The position numbers and the translations under genes were made by a program. Shown one piece after another: positions 24,901-37,096 of a DNA stretch of 64,000 nt (positions are counted from its first letter, which is position 1; every line of letters begins with the position of its first letter). The DNA comes from Stropharia rugosoannulata. Taxonomy: Eukaryota; Basidiomycota; Agaricomycetes; Agaricales; Strophariaceae. Under the pieces are notes generated by a model, which did no database searches, was not told the origin of the DNA, and worked only from the letters and a program-made list of their open reading frames with translations. The stretch is taken from assembly GCA_028532985.1 (NCBI GenBank), contig JANCIK010000006.1:992001-1056000 (forward strand). The letters are read 5' to 3'.

Positions 24901-25818
24901 AGCATTTTTGAGCAGGGATTTAAATTGATCTAATACCCATACGTCTTGAAAGGTAGCATCTTACTGTCTAGTCAGTGTAAAACAAAGTTGAAAGGGTATC
25001 TTCAGACGCACCTTTGGTGTAATCTTCCCTTTGTTCAAGGCTCCATGTCTTCATTTTCCCAGGGGACGTCCCATTCTGAAAGGTTTGCATAATTATAGGC
25101 GAGCCAAACGCGAAAGTTGTCGACGAGCGATTGAAAACGGAGTCAGAGTCCATCTATTCGACGTCGCGCACAAGTGTCATATCTGATTCGCTGCGGCAAC
25201 GTCGAAAGCTGGTCTTACAGCATAGCTTTTCCAGCCCTGCAACAATCAAAGATCAGGTACGCTTCTACCGTAGATGCTGCCAGAGATCAACCTTTGTGAT
25301 TGCGACCACATCTTCGTATAACCCGCCTGAATGACAGATTATTCAATTTTGCAGCATCCATTGATTTAATCATCAACAAATGATTCTACTCACTGATGAT
25401 GGCAAGATGTCCCGGCATGGATTCCGTAGGTATTCTTGTATGTGATATCCCATATGCGCCTCTGAATTCGGCGATGGACCTCAAATGCGGGGCTACCGTT
25501 TCCGTTGAATTGCTTGATAGAAGTGTACTATTTGGCTCAAATAATAGATCTGCTCGCAGACCATCCGCTACATTGAAAGTAATATACACAGATCACTATG
25601 AAGTATCCTTGAATGACTACTGACCAAAACTTACCTACTATGAGAACTAATCTTTTTGCGAGAGGGGCCTGGCCAGATTCTTGCGATCCATAGCTGGACA
25701 TTCCATGGACTAACGGACTAAAGAAATGACAATCAAATATTGAGTTCACGTATATGAGATGGAATGCCACTGAAATGAGCAAAAGCCCATAAGTGCCGCT
25801 AGACCCATTGGTATGCAT
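21969..25818 (-). CDS. MCD4: GPI ethanolamine phosphate transferase 1 (MCD4/PIG-N)
   Basis: MCD4/PIG-N is an ER membrane enzyme that adds phosphoethanolamine to the first mannose of GPI-anchor precursors. From ATG 25818 (MHTNGSSG) the N-terminal helix leads to [15 protein letters not shown] and, after an intron, [11 protein letters not shown]. The catalytic Thr motif is [10 protein letters not shown]. Lumenal metal-site motifs follow: [19 protein letters not shown] and [16 protein letters not shown]. Next come [29 protein letters not shown] and the multi-helix C-terminal half ([62 protein letters not shown]), ending EYLM... and TAG 21969-21971. About 18 exons are needed; intron 23543-23595 explains an apparent frame change. 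Likely an essential housekeeping gene. Confidence 0.93.
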
Positions 25819-28163
25819 GCTCGATAACAATATCACGGTTTCCCGTTCAAGTTCAATTGAGGCAAGACTTCATTCTAGCTTTGTAAAAACAACTTTATGA
25901 ACCTTTTTAATTATCTGATTTATAGCTCTCACGCCGTCAAAGTTCGAAAGTTCAGCCCATTCCCTGGACCAAGGGATAGGCACGCGAATATAGGTTGAAA
26001 CAAGATACAACCGCTTCTATTTCTCCTACTTCCCACTGATCTCGCGCACGTTCGTTATGTTGGTGTTGGAAGGATGTACATACACAAATAGTCAAGCTTC
26101 AAGCCACGATCAATAGCGGACTCCGCGGTTCTCGCCAGCGTCATTGGCTCCTAGCCGAACAGTATCAGGTTTCGATTTAAATAGGTATGATAATCTCTCA
26201 TGGAAACTGAGTGGGTAGTGAATAGTTTATTAGTCTCACAGTCAGTGCAACTGACATCTGCAACCATCTCACCCGGTAGCTACAAGTATGCGGGCACCAC
26301 ATACATGTACTGGGCTCTTACAAATGCCTGTCGTACTTAGCTGATTTTTTGATCGCTGTTTGCCTTGTCTCATATCGAGTCTACGTACACGAACCTGTTA
26401 CAGTAAGAGCATTGAGAGCATAAGCTGTCTATTGAATCGATCCAACATAACAATGTCAAAATTAAGTATATATTAGGGGAAGTGAAGGAACCAGAAACCC
26501 GTCCAACCACACAAGGAATGAATTGCGCGACAAAATCAACCGCTAGTAGGGTGTCAAATTGCACCCAGACAACGCGAACTCCTTCCAATTCAGGGTTCAG
26601 GGACCTTCGTCGCAAAAATCAGCCAAAAAAATAATCGGCGAATGCGTGATTGTAAGTCGAAGCTCTACCGATTGCCTCACCGAGACTTGAAGCTACAATA
26701 ATATAAAGAATTAAATAGGAGACTCACAAGGATACTCGAGAAAGACACGAGTTCATTGTAAGGTCGTTGTAGATGACAGCAACCGAAGAATTGTCCGTCT
26801 CCTCGCGCATCAAGAAAGAGTGAGCAGACTCCAGATATTCATATGTACTCTGGGCCTTGACCAGTATACTGCGGAATAAGCGCACTGTAGGACGCGTACT
26901 ATAAGTGAGGGCATTAGTTTTAGTTATTTGAGGAAAAGGACGGGAAGCGGATGGGAAAGTCAGAGATCTTGGTGGAAATATTGTCTCATCGAGCTAGAGA
27001 CTCTCTGAAGTAGCAAATATATTCAATGCATCATAGTCGGGAAGAAACGGAAACTGGAATTGTAGTCGGACGTGGAGAAACAGCACTTACATCGCGCTCC
27101 CGACTTTACTCCTCCAGAGCCATATCTCCTGAGTTGAGGTGAAATCGTGGTGAAGCTGCAAAGACGAGGCGCATCACAGGCTTCAAGGACTCGCCGATGC
27201 TGATTTATAGAATTTAGAAGATGATGAAAGTGACTTTAGGGACAAGGGACATCGACAGTCGGAGGACGTCGGCTGGAAAAAAAATAGTGTACTATATATT
27301 TTCTCGCCGTGAGAAACAGTTATGTCATCAGGTATAACCTCGTCACAACCTCGTCATCCGCTGTACTTATCGTAAGTGCTTGGTATGTAAGTGCTTCCTG
27401 TTGGCTTCAAGTTCCCGCATCCTAAAGACTTCAACTTAATTGACGCAAATTATTTCTTCGCGTAAGCTATTGTTTTTACGACATCGATATTTTGCAATGA
27501 GTTACTTACAATCTACTTACAGTGTCAGTTACGCGAATACTCTGCATGTATATAAAGTCACGCAAACGAGAATAACCAAACGGGATACGAAAGCACATTA
27601 CGCGTGCCACTCAAGTTCGCATCAGGCAAATCTTTGATATCAAATAGTCTCAAGACCTTCTTGTTTGCCGCATATTATCCGCGTGTAGCGCGCTCTAGCA
27701 TCACATGGGTGCGTAGTGAATTCTCTGTTATATTTTCTCTGGATAGTTTATCCTTCTCTTATAGTTACATGCTTCCGTACTACTTACACGCCATGGTAAA
27801 TTTACGCCGTAAATACTGCGCGAGCCCGCTGCCGCCCGGTGACCAACCTCGTCATCTAGTCGTATCACTCTTGGCTTGCCCCGCTTTGGGCTCTACTAGC
27901 GATCCGTGCTGCCGGCGTGCTGATTGAGGAAAAGAATAGAATTTGATTATTAGCCATGTGGTCCCTCTAATACTCAAGGAAGACCGAGCGTTAACCATGG
28001 GGCAGGGCTGCATACCGCCACCTGTCATTCGACATCTTGTTGCCACTTCTGCAAGGCCGCAAGACGTTATCTGTATTTCAGTCTAGCCACGATATGAGCT
28101 TTCCTGGGTTTGACCAGGCCTATTTAATCGCCTTCCTCCAGATTTTATCCACTCTCTCTCGAG
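25819..28163. other. Divergent intergenic region between MCD4 and fungalysin
   Basis: About 2.3 kb separates the two starts. I recognise no gene. A TATTTAAT box at 28119-28126 lies about 40 bp before the fungalysin ATG and is a plausible TATA element. The rest holds short frames only. Confidence 0.5.
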
Positions 28164-30935
28164 ATGTACTTTCTGTACAAGTTTCTCCCCGCGCTTTTTG
28201 CACCCTATATTCTTGGCTCTCGAGTTCAAGCACATGAAGCTTCACGTCATGCTCAGCGCTTGAAGCGGGGGCTACCGATCCAACTTCGATCTGGAGAAAC
28301 TGTCGAGGCTTACCACCCTCCTACCACATTCGAGGTGAATAGACTGCTCTATTATTTGATTCGAACTCAATGGTTTTACTTAGATATATGGCTCCGGAAT
28401 TGATCATCCTCAATCGAAGCGCGCCACATTCAACCTTCAGAATGCAGCGGTCGCATACGCCACTGCCCGCCTGACTCAATCCAACGGCAATGCTGTCTCA
28501 TTTCAAGCTGGATTCTCCAGTGATATTACTCAAAATGCCTTCCTGGTTCAGACGCACGTACGTGACATGACTGGTCTGATTGTAGTGTGCACTATAATGC
28601 TGTTTACACAGGACGGCGTACCATATTCTAACGCCGTAGCCAGTGTTGTCTTCAACAAGAATAATCAGGTATACATTTCTTTTTCTGTACACGTTGAGTG
28701 GACATAACCTGCTGCATACAGGTTGTCTCTTACTCTTCCTCCTTTGCCACACCCGGTAGGCTTTCTCGGAATCACTGATCACTTTTTATGCTCATAGCAA
28801 ACTTTTATTTCTCTTCAATAGACTATATTTATCAACCGGTCCCCTCAATAACCTCTAATGCAGCCTTCTCTGCAGCCAGCGCTGCTCTAAATGCTACGTA
28901 TAATGGCAGCCCAGTCACTATCGAGTATTACCTTATGCCAGACAACTCTGCTCAACCAGTCTATGTATTTGAGGTAGCAAACTCGACCACAGGCTCATGG
29001 TATCTCACTTTCGTGAATGCGCGGACAGGGGATTTTGTGAGCGCGGTAAACTACGTTTCGCAGGCAACGGTACGTTCTAGGAACTCGCGTACCATACAAT
29101 AGCGGTCTAAACTGAAGTGACTCAACAGTACACTGCTCTTCCAATTCAAGAACAATCACCAGCACAAGGATTCCAGACAATCGTTAACCCAGAGGACTAC
29201 CTGGCTTCGCCACTCGGGTGGCATAACAGTGGATCTACAAATACGACGTCAGTACCTTCCACTTTCTTTTTTATAGAATGTCTCAATAAAATTACATGTT
29301 TACCTCAGAACGACGTCGTAAGTACAGTAGCATATCCCATTAGGCGTCCCTTACCATATAATAATATGTTCAGGGGCAACAACGCTATTGCATTCAAGGG
29401 GACGAACTCTTCCACCACAAGCGAGAGTAGCGCACCGCTAGTATTCGCGTACAAGCAAGACCCAAGTCAGACTCCTAGTGCGCAAGTCAACGTCGACGCG
29501 GCCCGGGTCAACGCATTCTATGTCGCCAATAGTGTTCATGATCTGTTCTATCGGTATGGATGTTCTTCCTTTCTGCTATCATTGTCTTGATACTCTCCGT
29601 TATGTGCAGATACGGATTCACTGAGGTACCCAGTCGTCATGCTTTTGTTATACTGTAGTTGATATTGACCAAGTATTTGTTAATGCAGAATTCATTCAAT
29701 TTCCAGGCAACCAATCGAGCACTGGGGGGCGTACAAGGCGACGCTATCTCCGTCTCCATCCAAGACTCTACAGCAGGTGTGAACACTGCCGACTTTGCCT
29801 CACCACCAGAGTACGCTTTCTTATCAGTAGGGGTACACCTTCGCTAATTTTCTTATCCATCAGTGGAACAGCAGGACGTCTGCGTAAGTGTTCACCGCTA
29901 CCTATTACCTGCTAGCACTGAACGACCAGCAGGCACCACAATCTGGACATACACTACGGTATGTCCTTTCTGTAACATTTTCCGTCATCAGACTGACTTT
30001 GAGCTCAGCCCAATAGGGACGGCGCGCTCGAGAATGACCTTCTCATCCACGAAATAACTCATGGCCTAACATCGCGCCTAACTGGCGGAGGTACGGCACG
30101 GTGCATCAACACCGTCGAATCTCTTGGTTTGAGCGAAGGTGAGTATCGCAACGATCTGTCCTTACTTCATAAGGATATCTTAATATCCTCTCTGCCATTC
30201 AGGATGGTCGGACGCCGTGGCAAAGTATGCTTATGATCCTCCCATATAATGCCTACTTAAATTACGTCTTGTCTAGCTGGGCATCGCAGACCTCCAGCGC
30301 AACGCCTGACTTTGTTATCGGCCAATACGTGACCAACAGTTCCGCGGGTTTGCGGTCATATCCGTACTCGACTAGTTTGTGCGTTTTTTCTTCCCTACTT
30401 GTATCACCCTGCTTAATAGCATGTTATCTGCCAGGACGACCAACCCCCTCCTCTACTCTGATCTTCAGACGCGTGTAGACCCACACGGTTAGCCACAGCA
30501 CATATCTCCCCATTTACTTAATAGCTGAACATCCACTACGTCACCCTCAGCAAGCGGCGAGATATGGGCAAATATGCTGTATCAGGTCTATGCGGGCCTT
30601 GTGTCCGCACATGGGTGGTCCTCCAGCGCCCGTACAAATCCTTCAGGCAGTGAGGGTAACATCGTATGGCTTCACCTCGTAGTTGACGCGCTCGGTCTTC
30701 AGCCCTGCAATCCAACCTGTAAGTATCTCTTCACCTTTTTAAAAAAAGATTTACTGATTGTAGTGCTTATCATCTACATTTAGTTGTCAACGCACGCGAC
30801 GCAATAGTGCAGGCCGACGCGAACCGTTACTCTGGCGTTAACTCATGTGCGATCTGGCGTGCCTTCGCCTCGCGCGGTCTTGGCGTCAATGCTGCGAACT
30901 ACGTTGATGATTTTACAGTTCCATCAGGCTGTTGA
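28164..30935 (+). CDS. Fungalysin (M36) secreted zinc metallopeptidase
   Basis: Fungalysins are secreted as proenzymes and cleave proteins extracellularly. The start at 28164 gives a signal peptide (MYFLYKFLPALFAPYILGSR). The FTP propeptide follows (RSGETVEAYHPP, then IYGSGIDHPQSKRATFNLQ). The mature domain has FYVANSVHDLFYRYGFTE, GGVQGDAISVSIQDS, and IWTYTTPNRDGALEND spliced to LLIHEITHGLTSRLTGG, the HExxH zinc motif. LGLSEGWSDAVA supplies the third ligand (Glu). The C-terminal half reads GEIWANMLYQ, SAHGWSSSARTNPSG and LGLQPCNPT, and the end TVPSGC precedes TGA. Around 30470-30560 the frame changes; a donor at 30473 with acceptor 30550 restores it but removes a usually conserved stretch, so a small indel is possible. 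Regulation unknown. Confidence 0.9.
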
Positions 30936-31393
30936 TTGCTCCAACTTTGTATACGTACGTTTGAAAGCATACGATGTGTATATACCTGTTATAATATAAG
31001 GCGCCCATGGATTGTCCAAAGCAACCTTCAAATTGGTTTCATGACTTCGATAGCTTTAAAATTTTAAATACTATAAACATACCGGTTTCCTTGGCTCGAC
31101 CTCCGGAACATGCCTCCGGCGACCTTCCAAGTTCCCTGCGACGGGCTCGGAAACGCAGGTGCGCTGCGTTTAGTCGGATTCCCATCATTACGACGATAAT
31201 CTGCTCTGAAACATGAGCATGTGTATACACCTCAAAGAGACCTCTTGAAGAGGTCATACCTGTCGCTGTTCAGAATATGTCCGTTTTAGGAACCGTGATC
31301 ATGGGAAGGTCGCCGGAAGCATGGGTCGTGCAACCGTAAGCCTTGCCACCTTGCATTCTGCTTGACAAGTCTTTGCCTTTATCTTAGGTAAAT
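30936..31393. promoter_or_regulatory. Spacer and EZH2 promoter with two inverted repeats
   Basis: Between the fungalysin stop and the EZH2 start. CATGCCTCCGGCGACCTTCC (31109-31128) reappears inverted with one mismatch at 31304-31323. Between them GACCTCTTGAAGAGGTC (31240-31256) is a perfect palindrome around one base. Either could bind a dimeric regulator or form hairpins; no factor can be named. Confidence 0.5.
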
Positions 31394-33881
31394 ATGAAGC
31401 CACCTTCTCAAACGGACATCAGCCCCTCGACCAGCAGCAGTACCTCGACCAGCAGCACTGTGCTACAAGTTTTCGAGCTCATATGGAATGAGTATGCTGC
31501 GTGGCACACTGAAGATTGCCTGAAAGCGCTTACAAGATTGTCTGGTCGTGTCTGTCGATCTCAGCTTCCTCCCTGTGCTTCATCGACACCTTTGTCCAAA
31601 ACATCAGTGACGGGTGATCATCTTTTCAGAGTAGAGGAGTATGATGCGGATGGCACTCAGGTCGATGTCTATACCGTACCGGGGGAGGGTGAAAGCAGCG
31701 AGGCATGGTCTACCGTTCAACCGTTCTCTGTGTACGAGTCTTGCGCCCCAATCTCCCGAAACGTCATGATTGGTGACGATTCCGATTACCTCCCGTTCCT
31801 CCCCTTCTCCGATGACCCAGCGTACAACTTCGAAGATGACAATGAACTACATAGTTTCTTCTCGTGGCAAAAAAGGTCTTTGCCTCCTGATAGTACGAAA
31901 CAGCTGTCGTAGCGCATCTCCTGTACTGACTTTTTTCGCACAGTACAGGTCGTTGTTTTTGAGACCTGTCAGGACTTGCTTACCAGGCATGGGATGTCGC
32001 CTGCGGATATTGATAACACTAAAATCTTGCCGCTTACTGTTGCTCAGATCCTAGAACTGCAGGTCCAACGGTACGCATATATGCTACCATTTAGCTGGCT
32101 ATTCTGTAACGGGTGGCAGAGACTTCCCGGAGTGGAGAGCACCACAGGACTGTCGACAAATCATCCGCAAAAAAGAGACGAGCCCTCGGGAAACACTACA
32201 ATATATGCTAGAAAGGTTTTGCAATAGCTTAAATTGCGTAACCCCGTTTTGTTCCACCCATTGTAAGATGCGCGCTATTTGATGATCTTTACTAGTTATA
32301 TAATTTGCCTCCACATAGTGAAAACACGACCGCCTGCGCCGGTACCTCCTAAGCTTGGTCCTTCAAAGTTTGAGGATCGACTTATTACACCTTGCGGAAA
32401 GGACTGTTTCATGAGTCCTAGAGACCCTATTGTAAGCTTCATTATCTATGCGTGCTAAACTTACTCATTGCTATCTACAGGGGACGGTTTGGGTGCCTAA
32501 AGACACTGAGAAGCTTTATATGACACTAGATTACGCCCCGGATAGCCAATCGTGCGATTTGGCAATTATATGCAGGAAGCCTTGTTGGGAGGTAAGTTTC
32601 TGCTTTTATTCAAGCAAGGCCTAAAGTAATGCCCCCCAAGGTACACCGTCAACGAAAATCATATAAGTCCCCAGCACCACCTGAACGCCTAAAACACGCT
32701 CTCCCTACGAGTGTCAGGATTGATTTGCTTGACGCGAACCGACAAAGAATGGCCACGTACGCGTCCTCTCGCCTTCTTCCGCCCGTCTGCATTTTCTCAT
32801 CGTGCTTGTAAGCCGCTTACCTTGCTCCCACCAGGGCCCCTGTGACGCTAAGTCGCAATGTGCATGCTTTCTTACACGCGCCCCATGCCGCACCCGCTGC
32901 GGATGCTCCAAAACTTGCGTCCGGAGGTGGAAAGGCTGCACGTGTGCTCGGTCGGCGAAGGTGTGCGGGACGCGTAAGTGTTCCTGTTTTCGCGCGTTCA
33001 TGGAGTGCGACCCAGAGCTTTGTGATCATTGTAAAGCAAAGTAAGTCTTCGCATCTTTCTATCTTTCTTAGCTTATATGGATTTATGCGGTAGGGGTATG
33101 TCATCTCTTTTGGAAAAATTTCTCCGCGCTATCGAACTGTGTACTATGCGCTGATTCGTTCAAGATCTCAACTCAGATCTTTGCAAGAACGTTTCGATTC
33201 AGCGCGGCTTATCCAAAGTGCGTTATTCAGCACTCGCGAACTGCAGATAGTCTTCATACAGACTTCGAATCTCTTCTTCTAGTACTGTGAAGTCCGAGAA
33301 AGCCAATGGGGATTGGGCCTCTACGTTCTCGAGCCATGCGCCAAACATGATTTTATAGCTGGTACGTTGTTTGTTTTCCGATCTTCTTCTCTGCGCGGTT
33401 CCCGACTGTCTTGTCAACTAGAATATGTCGGGGAGCTCATTTTCAACCCCACAGTACGATCTCGATCGTAAGTACCTTCGGAAGTCCCATGACAGCAACA
33501 CTAACATGCCACATTCCCAGAAGCGTATCGGGGTATAGGGGGCGGTCGTACATTTTCGACCTGAATCGTCGCATCGCCATCGATGCTTCAAGTGCCGGAA
33601 ACGAGACACGTTACATCAACCATAGTGAAAAGGCCAATTGCGACACTGCAGGTCAGATCAGACTATCTCATTTTTGAAGAGCCCCCCTGACAAATTCAAC
33701 TATAGTGTACCTCGTAAATGGAGAACACAGGATTGGCGTATATGCAGGTATGGTTATGCTGGTAGTATTTTTACAGTCATGTATGCTGATATTAGCTATG
33801 GTAGCGCGTGCGATACAAGCAGAAGAAGAGCTCCTAATAGACTACGGAGAGAAGTTTTTCAAGGGTGCTGTAGTCGAATAG
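31394..33881 (+). CDS. KMT6: Polycomb H3K27 methyltransferase, EZH2/KMT6-type
   Basis: EZH2/KMT6 is the catalytic subunit of PRC2 and trimethylates histone H3 lysine 27 in nuclear silencing. ATG 31394 opens an exon with a Ser/Thr-rich N-terminus. Later exons give VVVFETCQDLLTRHGM, DFPEWRAPQDCRQI, TPCGKDCFM and VRIDLLDANRQRMAT. The cysteine-rich CXC (pre-SET) domain follows: LPCSHQGPCDAKSQCACF, RCGCSKTCVRRWKGCTCA, FRAFMECDPELC. The SET domain gives YCEVRESQWGLGLYV, EYVGELIFNPT, GRSYIFDLNRRIAIDASS (split by an intron), GNETRYINHS, YLVNGEHRIGVYA and ELLIDYGEKFFKG before TAG 33879-33881. The cofactor and catalytic segments (NHS, DYG) are present. About a dozen exons; the join at 33020-33180 is not certain. 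In fungi PRC2 often represses secondary-metabolite genes, which is relevant context for the neighbouring cluster. Confidence 0.93.
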
Positions 33882-34348
33882 ACCCCTGCGAATCAACAAG
33901 TCTGCACGGTACATACCGGTGGACAGTCCTCGTTATTTTTGGACTGTATTTCGACAACAACCACACGGTGTATGTCTGTAAAGACAGCTTATTCATTTTT
34001 TTCCAACCGTAGACACTCATCAGCTTTCACATGTCTACCAGCGCCGACCTTGTCGGGTCCTGTAGGGTATACGAGGGTACACATACGGCAGGGTGTCGGG
34101 ATTTCTGTGAAAGCGCTGGAGATGTTAAATTTAGTGAGTTTGAGCTAACTTCGGCGATCACGCCACTGATGCATGGCAACTGGAGATGGCAAATTAATGA
34201 AACATATGTAACCCTGGTTTGCTCCTGTGGTTAGTCAAAACAGCGCTAATATGCGTCAGCATTATGCAGGAATCCATGTTTATCGCAGTCTAGGCATCCT
34301 TAAATTTGAAGCATGATATATCATAGCTAGTACTAACCACCCCATATT

Positions 34349-35232
34349 ATGCAATCCCCCATTGCACTGGCAGTCGTTTCGGACGCCTTCCAGCCCGCAT
34401 ACAAGGCAATATCGCTGAAGTATGGCGCAATCTTGCTTTCTTCCCTTTTGCTTCATGCGCTTACCGACAAATACATTCGCTATGTGTCATTGAAACTGTT
34501 TCCCAAAATACATTTCCGCCTGCGGAGAGACGGCAAGGAAGTGGTCTTCTTTGGGTTCTTTATGGGTATGGCTCATTAAAATTTCTCTTCCTGACCTCAG
34601 GCTGAAATGTCACGATTTCAGGTCTTGTCTTAACTGTTTTATCTTCACCCTCCTGCTCGTTAGCTGCGCTGGAAGCCTGGAGAGACACCCACGAGCCTTG
34701 GCATCTCACGACCAACGGAAAGATTTGCGCTGTCGCTCGGGCCACTCTGTGGATAGCGGAACTAAGAACATTAAATTCTTTCCCCATGATCATGTTGCAC
34801 CACGCTGGCGCCCTTCTTGCACTCTTCGCATGGCTTCTTCGACAATGGTCAAACCTCGTCTTCCTCACGATTTATGCAACACTAGTCTCTGAAGTGGGTG
34901 GGGACATGGTCTTTTTGCTTTCTGCGTACATTACCGCAGTGAAGGATGACCCCGGTAGTTCGTCTGCCGTACACAGCATCAGAAACACAATGGTGCATAT
35001 TGATGCATGGCAGTATGGTCTTCTTCGAGGCGGAGGAATTATTGTCGTTGTTTGGAAGATATATAACGATCCTCATGTCCGCCCTTCGAGCCTTACGGAT
35101 AAGATCCTAGCTTATGGGCTTCTGTGTGGATACGCGGTATGGTGTCTACGCTATGTTCATCGTCACATCTCCAAGATATCCCGCAGAAGAAATGGCAGGT
35201 TGGCTACTAGCAGCGAATGCAAACATGCGTGA
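34349..35232 (+). CDS. Multi-pass membrane protein, probable TLC-domain type
   Basis: One intron (34566-34621) joins two exons into 275 residues from ATG 34349 to TGA. Helices are visible at YGAILLSSLLLHAL, LVLTVLSS, MIMLHHAGALLALFAWLL, LVFLTIYATLVSEVGGDMVF and ILAYGLLCGYAVWCL. The LHHAG segment between helices, followed by an acidic helix, recalls the HH motif of TLC (TRAM-LAG1-CLN8) lipid-sensing or ceramide-synthase-like proteins. That assignment is from pattern only. The C-terminus is basic (SKISRRRNGR). Function unknown. Confidence 0.65.
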
Positions 35233-35484
35233 CAATAGAAATAACTACATATAAGTCAGCCACGTTATTTTTGTACTTATGAAGTCAACATTACGACAGC
35301 ATGTTTTCTTCAGAACTCACAGAGACCAAAATAGGGAGGGTCAAGAGGAGGAAGTACAAGTATATTTTGCATCAATGTCAGTAGTACTTTATGGTTTAGT
35401 TGGAATGACAATAGATTCTACTTCAAATCGTGTTGCAAGCACTGGGCATGGCACCAATTTCCTGGTGCGAACCTTCAAGATATA

Positions 35485-36570
35485 CTGTATGTAATCAGGT
35501 ACTCGGTCACACCATGTACTCGGTCAGTACATGATTCAGAGAGTTTCTCAGGCTGGAATGCCTATATTTTTTTTCCCAAAGTACTCTAGATAAGCTTTCT
35601 TCAGTTTTATGTGAGCAAAGAATGAGGCTATTTACTCTCTTTTTCATGTGTAAAAAGTCATAAAAGATGTGAGATTCCTGGAATTCGGCTATTTCCTTAA
35701 TCCGGTTGACTATAATTAGAACAAAGTTAACTTGCGGTAACATGTGATGATTTTTCGCACATAAGTAAGCCAAAATTGGACTGACCGAGTACGCGATAAT
35801 GAGCCAATTTCGCCGCTTTTACACTTTTCAATTTTTTTGGGTCCCTCAGGCATACTACAGATTCAACAAAGTTTTTATCGTTTATTGAGTTTGTATTCCA
35901 ACCTCCTGACAAAGTTTCAAAGCATTTAAACCAGTGCTTACGTGGATAAGGTAGGGGACACTAGGAACCAGCACGCTTATGTAAGCAATTACATAAGCGG
36001 CAAAATCTGTCCTTGAAAAAAATCCAAAGATTTTTTGACGTAAATGAGGGTAAACAAGACTTCCAAAAAGTTTTAAATCATCTGCAAGATATATATTTGC
36101 TTTTGGACTGTGAAAATATTAATTTTTAGACATTTTTGAACAAAAAATGGACTGGTGGGTTGTCCATGGGTTGTCGGAGTACAATAAGGGTATGCCGGAG
36201 ATGCCGAATTACCATTTATAGTGTCCTATGTAATACACCTAACCCTAATTGGCGGCAAAATCTCTGAGGTCGAAAATGCAAAAACTCGTAGAATGAGTAG
36301 AAAAGCAAGAAAAAACACTCAGAGAAAAAAATAGATTTTTCAATCATTGTTCAATAACTCCTTCAAATTTCGAACAATTTCAAATCTGATTGCTGAGGTT
36401 TGTTAGAATTAGCAATGGCTTCATTTCTCTGCAATTAAAAGTGTGGGAAAGACTTTGGTGGTGGACGAATAAAAACGATGGTTCTGCTTACATAAGGCAG
36501 GCTGGTTCCTAGTGTCCCCTACCTTATAGAGAAAATAGTTTTACTTGACCGAGTTCCCGATTACGTACAG
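35485..36570. mobile_element. TA-flanked inverted-repeat element (Tc1/mariner-like, non-autonomous)
   Basis: The left end CTGTATGTAATCAGGTACTC matches the right end read inward, CTGTACGTAATCGGGAACTC, and the match goes on through GGTCA. TA dinucleotides flank both ends (35483-35484, 36571-36572), as for Tc1/mariner insertions. The 1086-bp element contains another complete element (35949-36524) and an internal inverted pair TACTCGGTCAG (35517-35527 and 35781-35791). No transposase is readable, and the small frames across it look non-coding. Confidence 0.7.
35949..36524. mobile_element. Inner TA-flanked MITE
   Basis: Left end AGGTAGGGGACACTAGGAAC is an exact match to the right end read inward, and the match extends through CAGC and a nearby GCTTATGTAAGC-type stretch, making inverted repeats of about 40 bp. 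TA flanks both sides (35947-35948, 36525-36526). It is 576 bp, AT-rich and without coding capacity: a mariner-type MITE inserted within the element above. Confidence 0.75.
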
Positions 36571-36642
36571 TAGCATCACACGCTGCTTGTACGGTCGCAG
36601 AACACATGACATTTCTAACATGGAAATTAATTCAAAGGTACT

Positions 36643-36951
36643 TTATTTAACCAACCACGGAACAACGGTGTCGTTCATGATCTTCCTCACCCTTATCTTC
36701 GCGGCCTCCGCCCCTTGAGCGCCAAACATTTGCTTGACATGGCCCACAAGTATATATGATACTGACTCAAACCCAATGCAGTAGTACTCCTCCGTTCTTT
36801 GTTCACAACGTTCACCTATGTAGAGTAAATTCTATTAGTCTGCCCAGATTGACCTGGCACACTGGAGTTGCTCTGGAGTAACCGTGTACATGGAAGCCTA
36901 TCTTATTCGGTACCTACTTACTACTTGTCCCATTGCATCTATAAGAGCCAT
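36643..36951 (-). CDS. Small two-exon ORF of unknown function (72 aa)
   Basis: On the minus strand ATG 36951 starts MALIDAMGQV (exon 36922-36951). A GTAAGT donor and the acceptor CTAATAG (36832) join it in frame to exon 36643-36831: NLLYIGERCEQRTEEYYC, then VSYILVGHVKQMFG and AAKIRVRKIMNDTVVPWLVK, ending in TAA. Codon use and the amphipathic, charged C-terminus look like real protein, but I recognise no family. It may be a genuine small gene or the C-terminal remnant of a larger one. It lies between the mariner-like element and P450-B, on the opposite strand to both P450s. Confidence 0.4.
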
Positions 36952-37096
36952 GACTGAACCTTAAAGTATTAAATAGTTTCTATCGGACCAGAAGACATAT
37001 CGTGGGATGTAAAGCGCATTAAATCGATATAAAGTAGTACATCCGTGCAAAAAATCCTATTGACTCGATCTTTCAGGTTCTTATTCGCAACCTACT

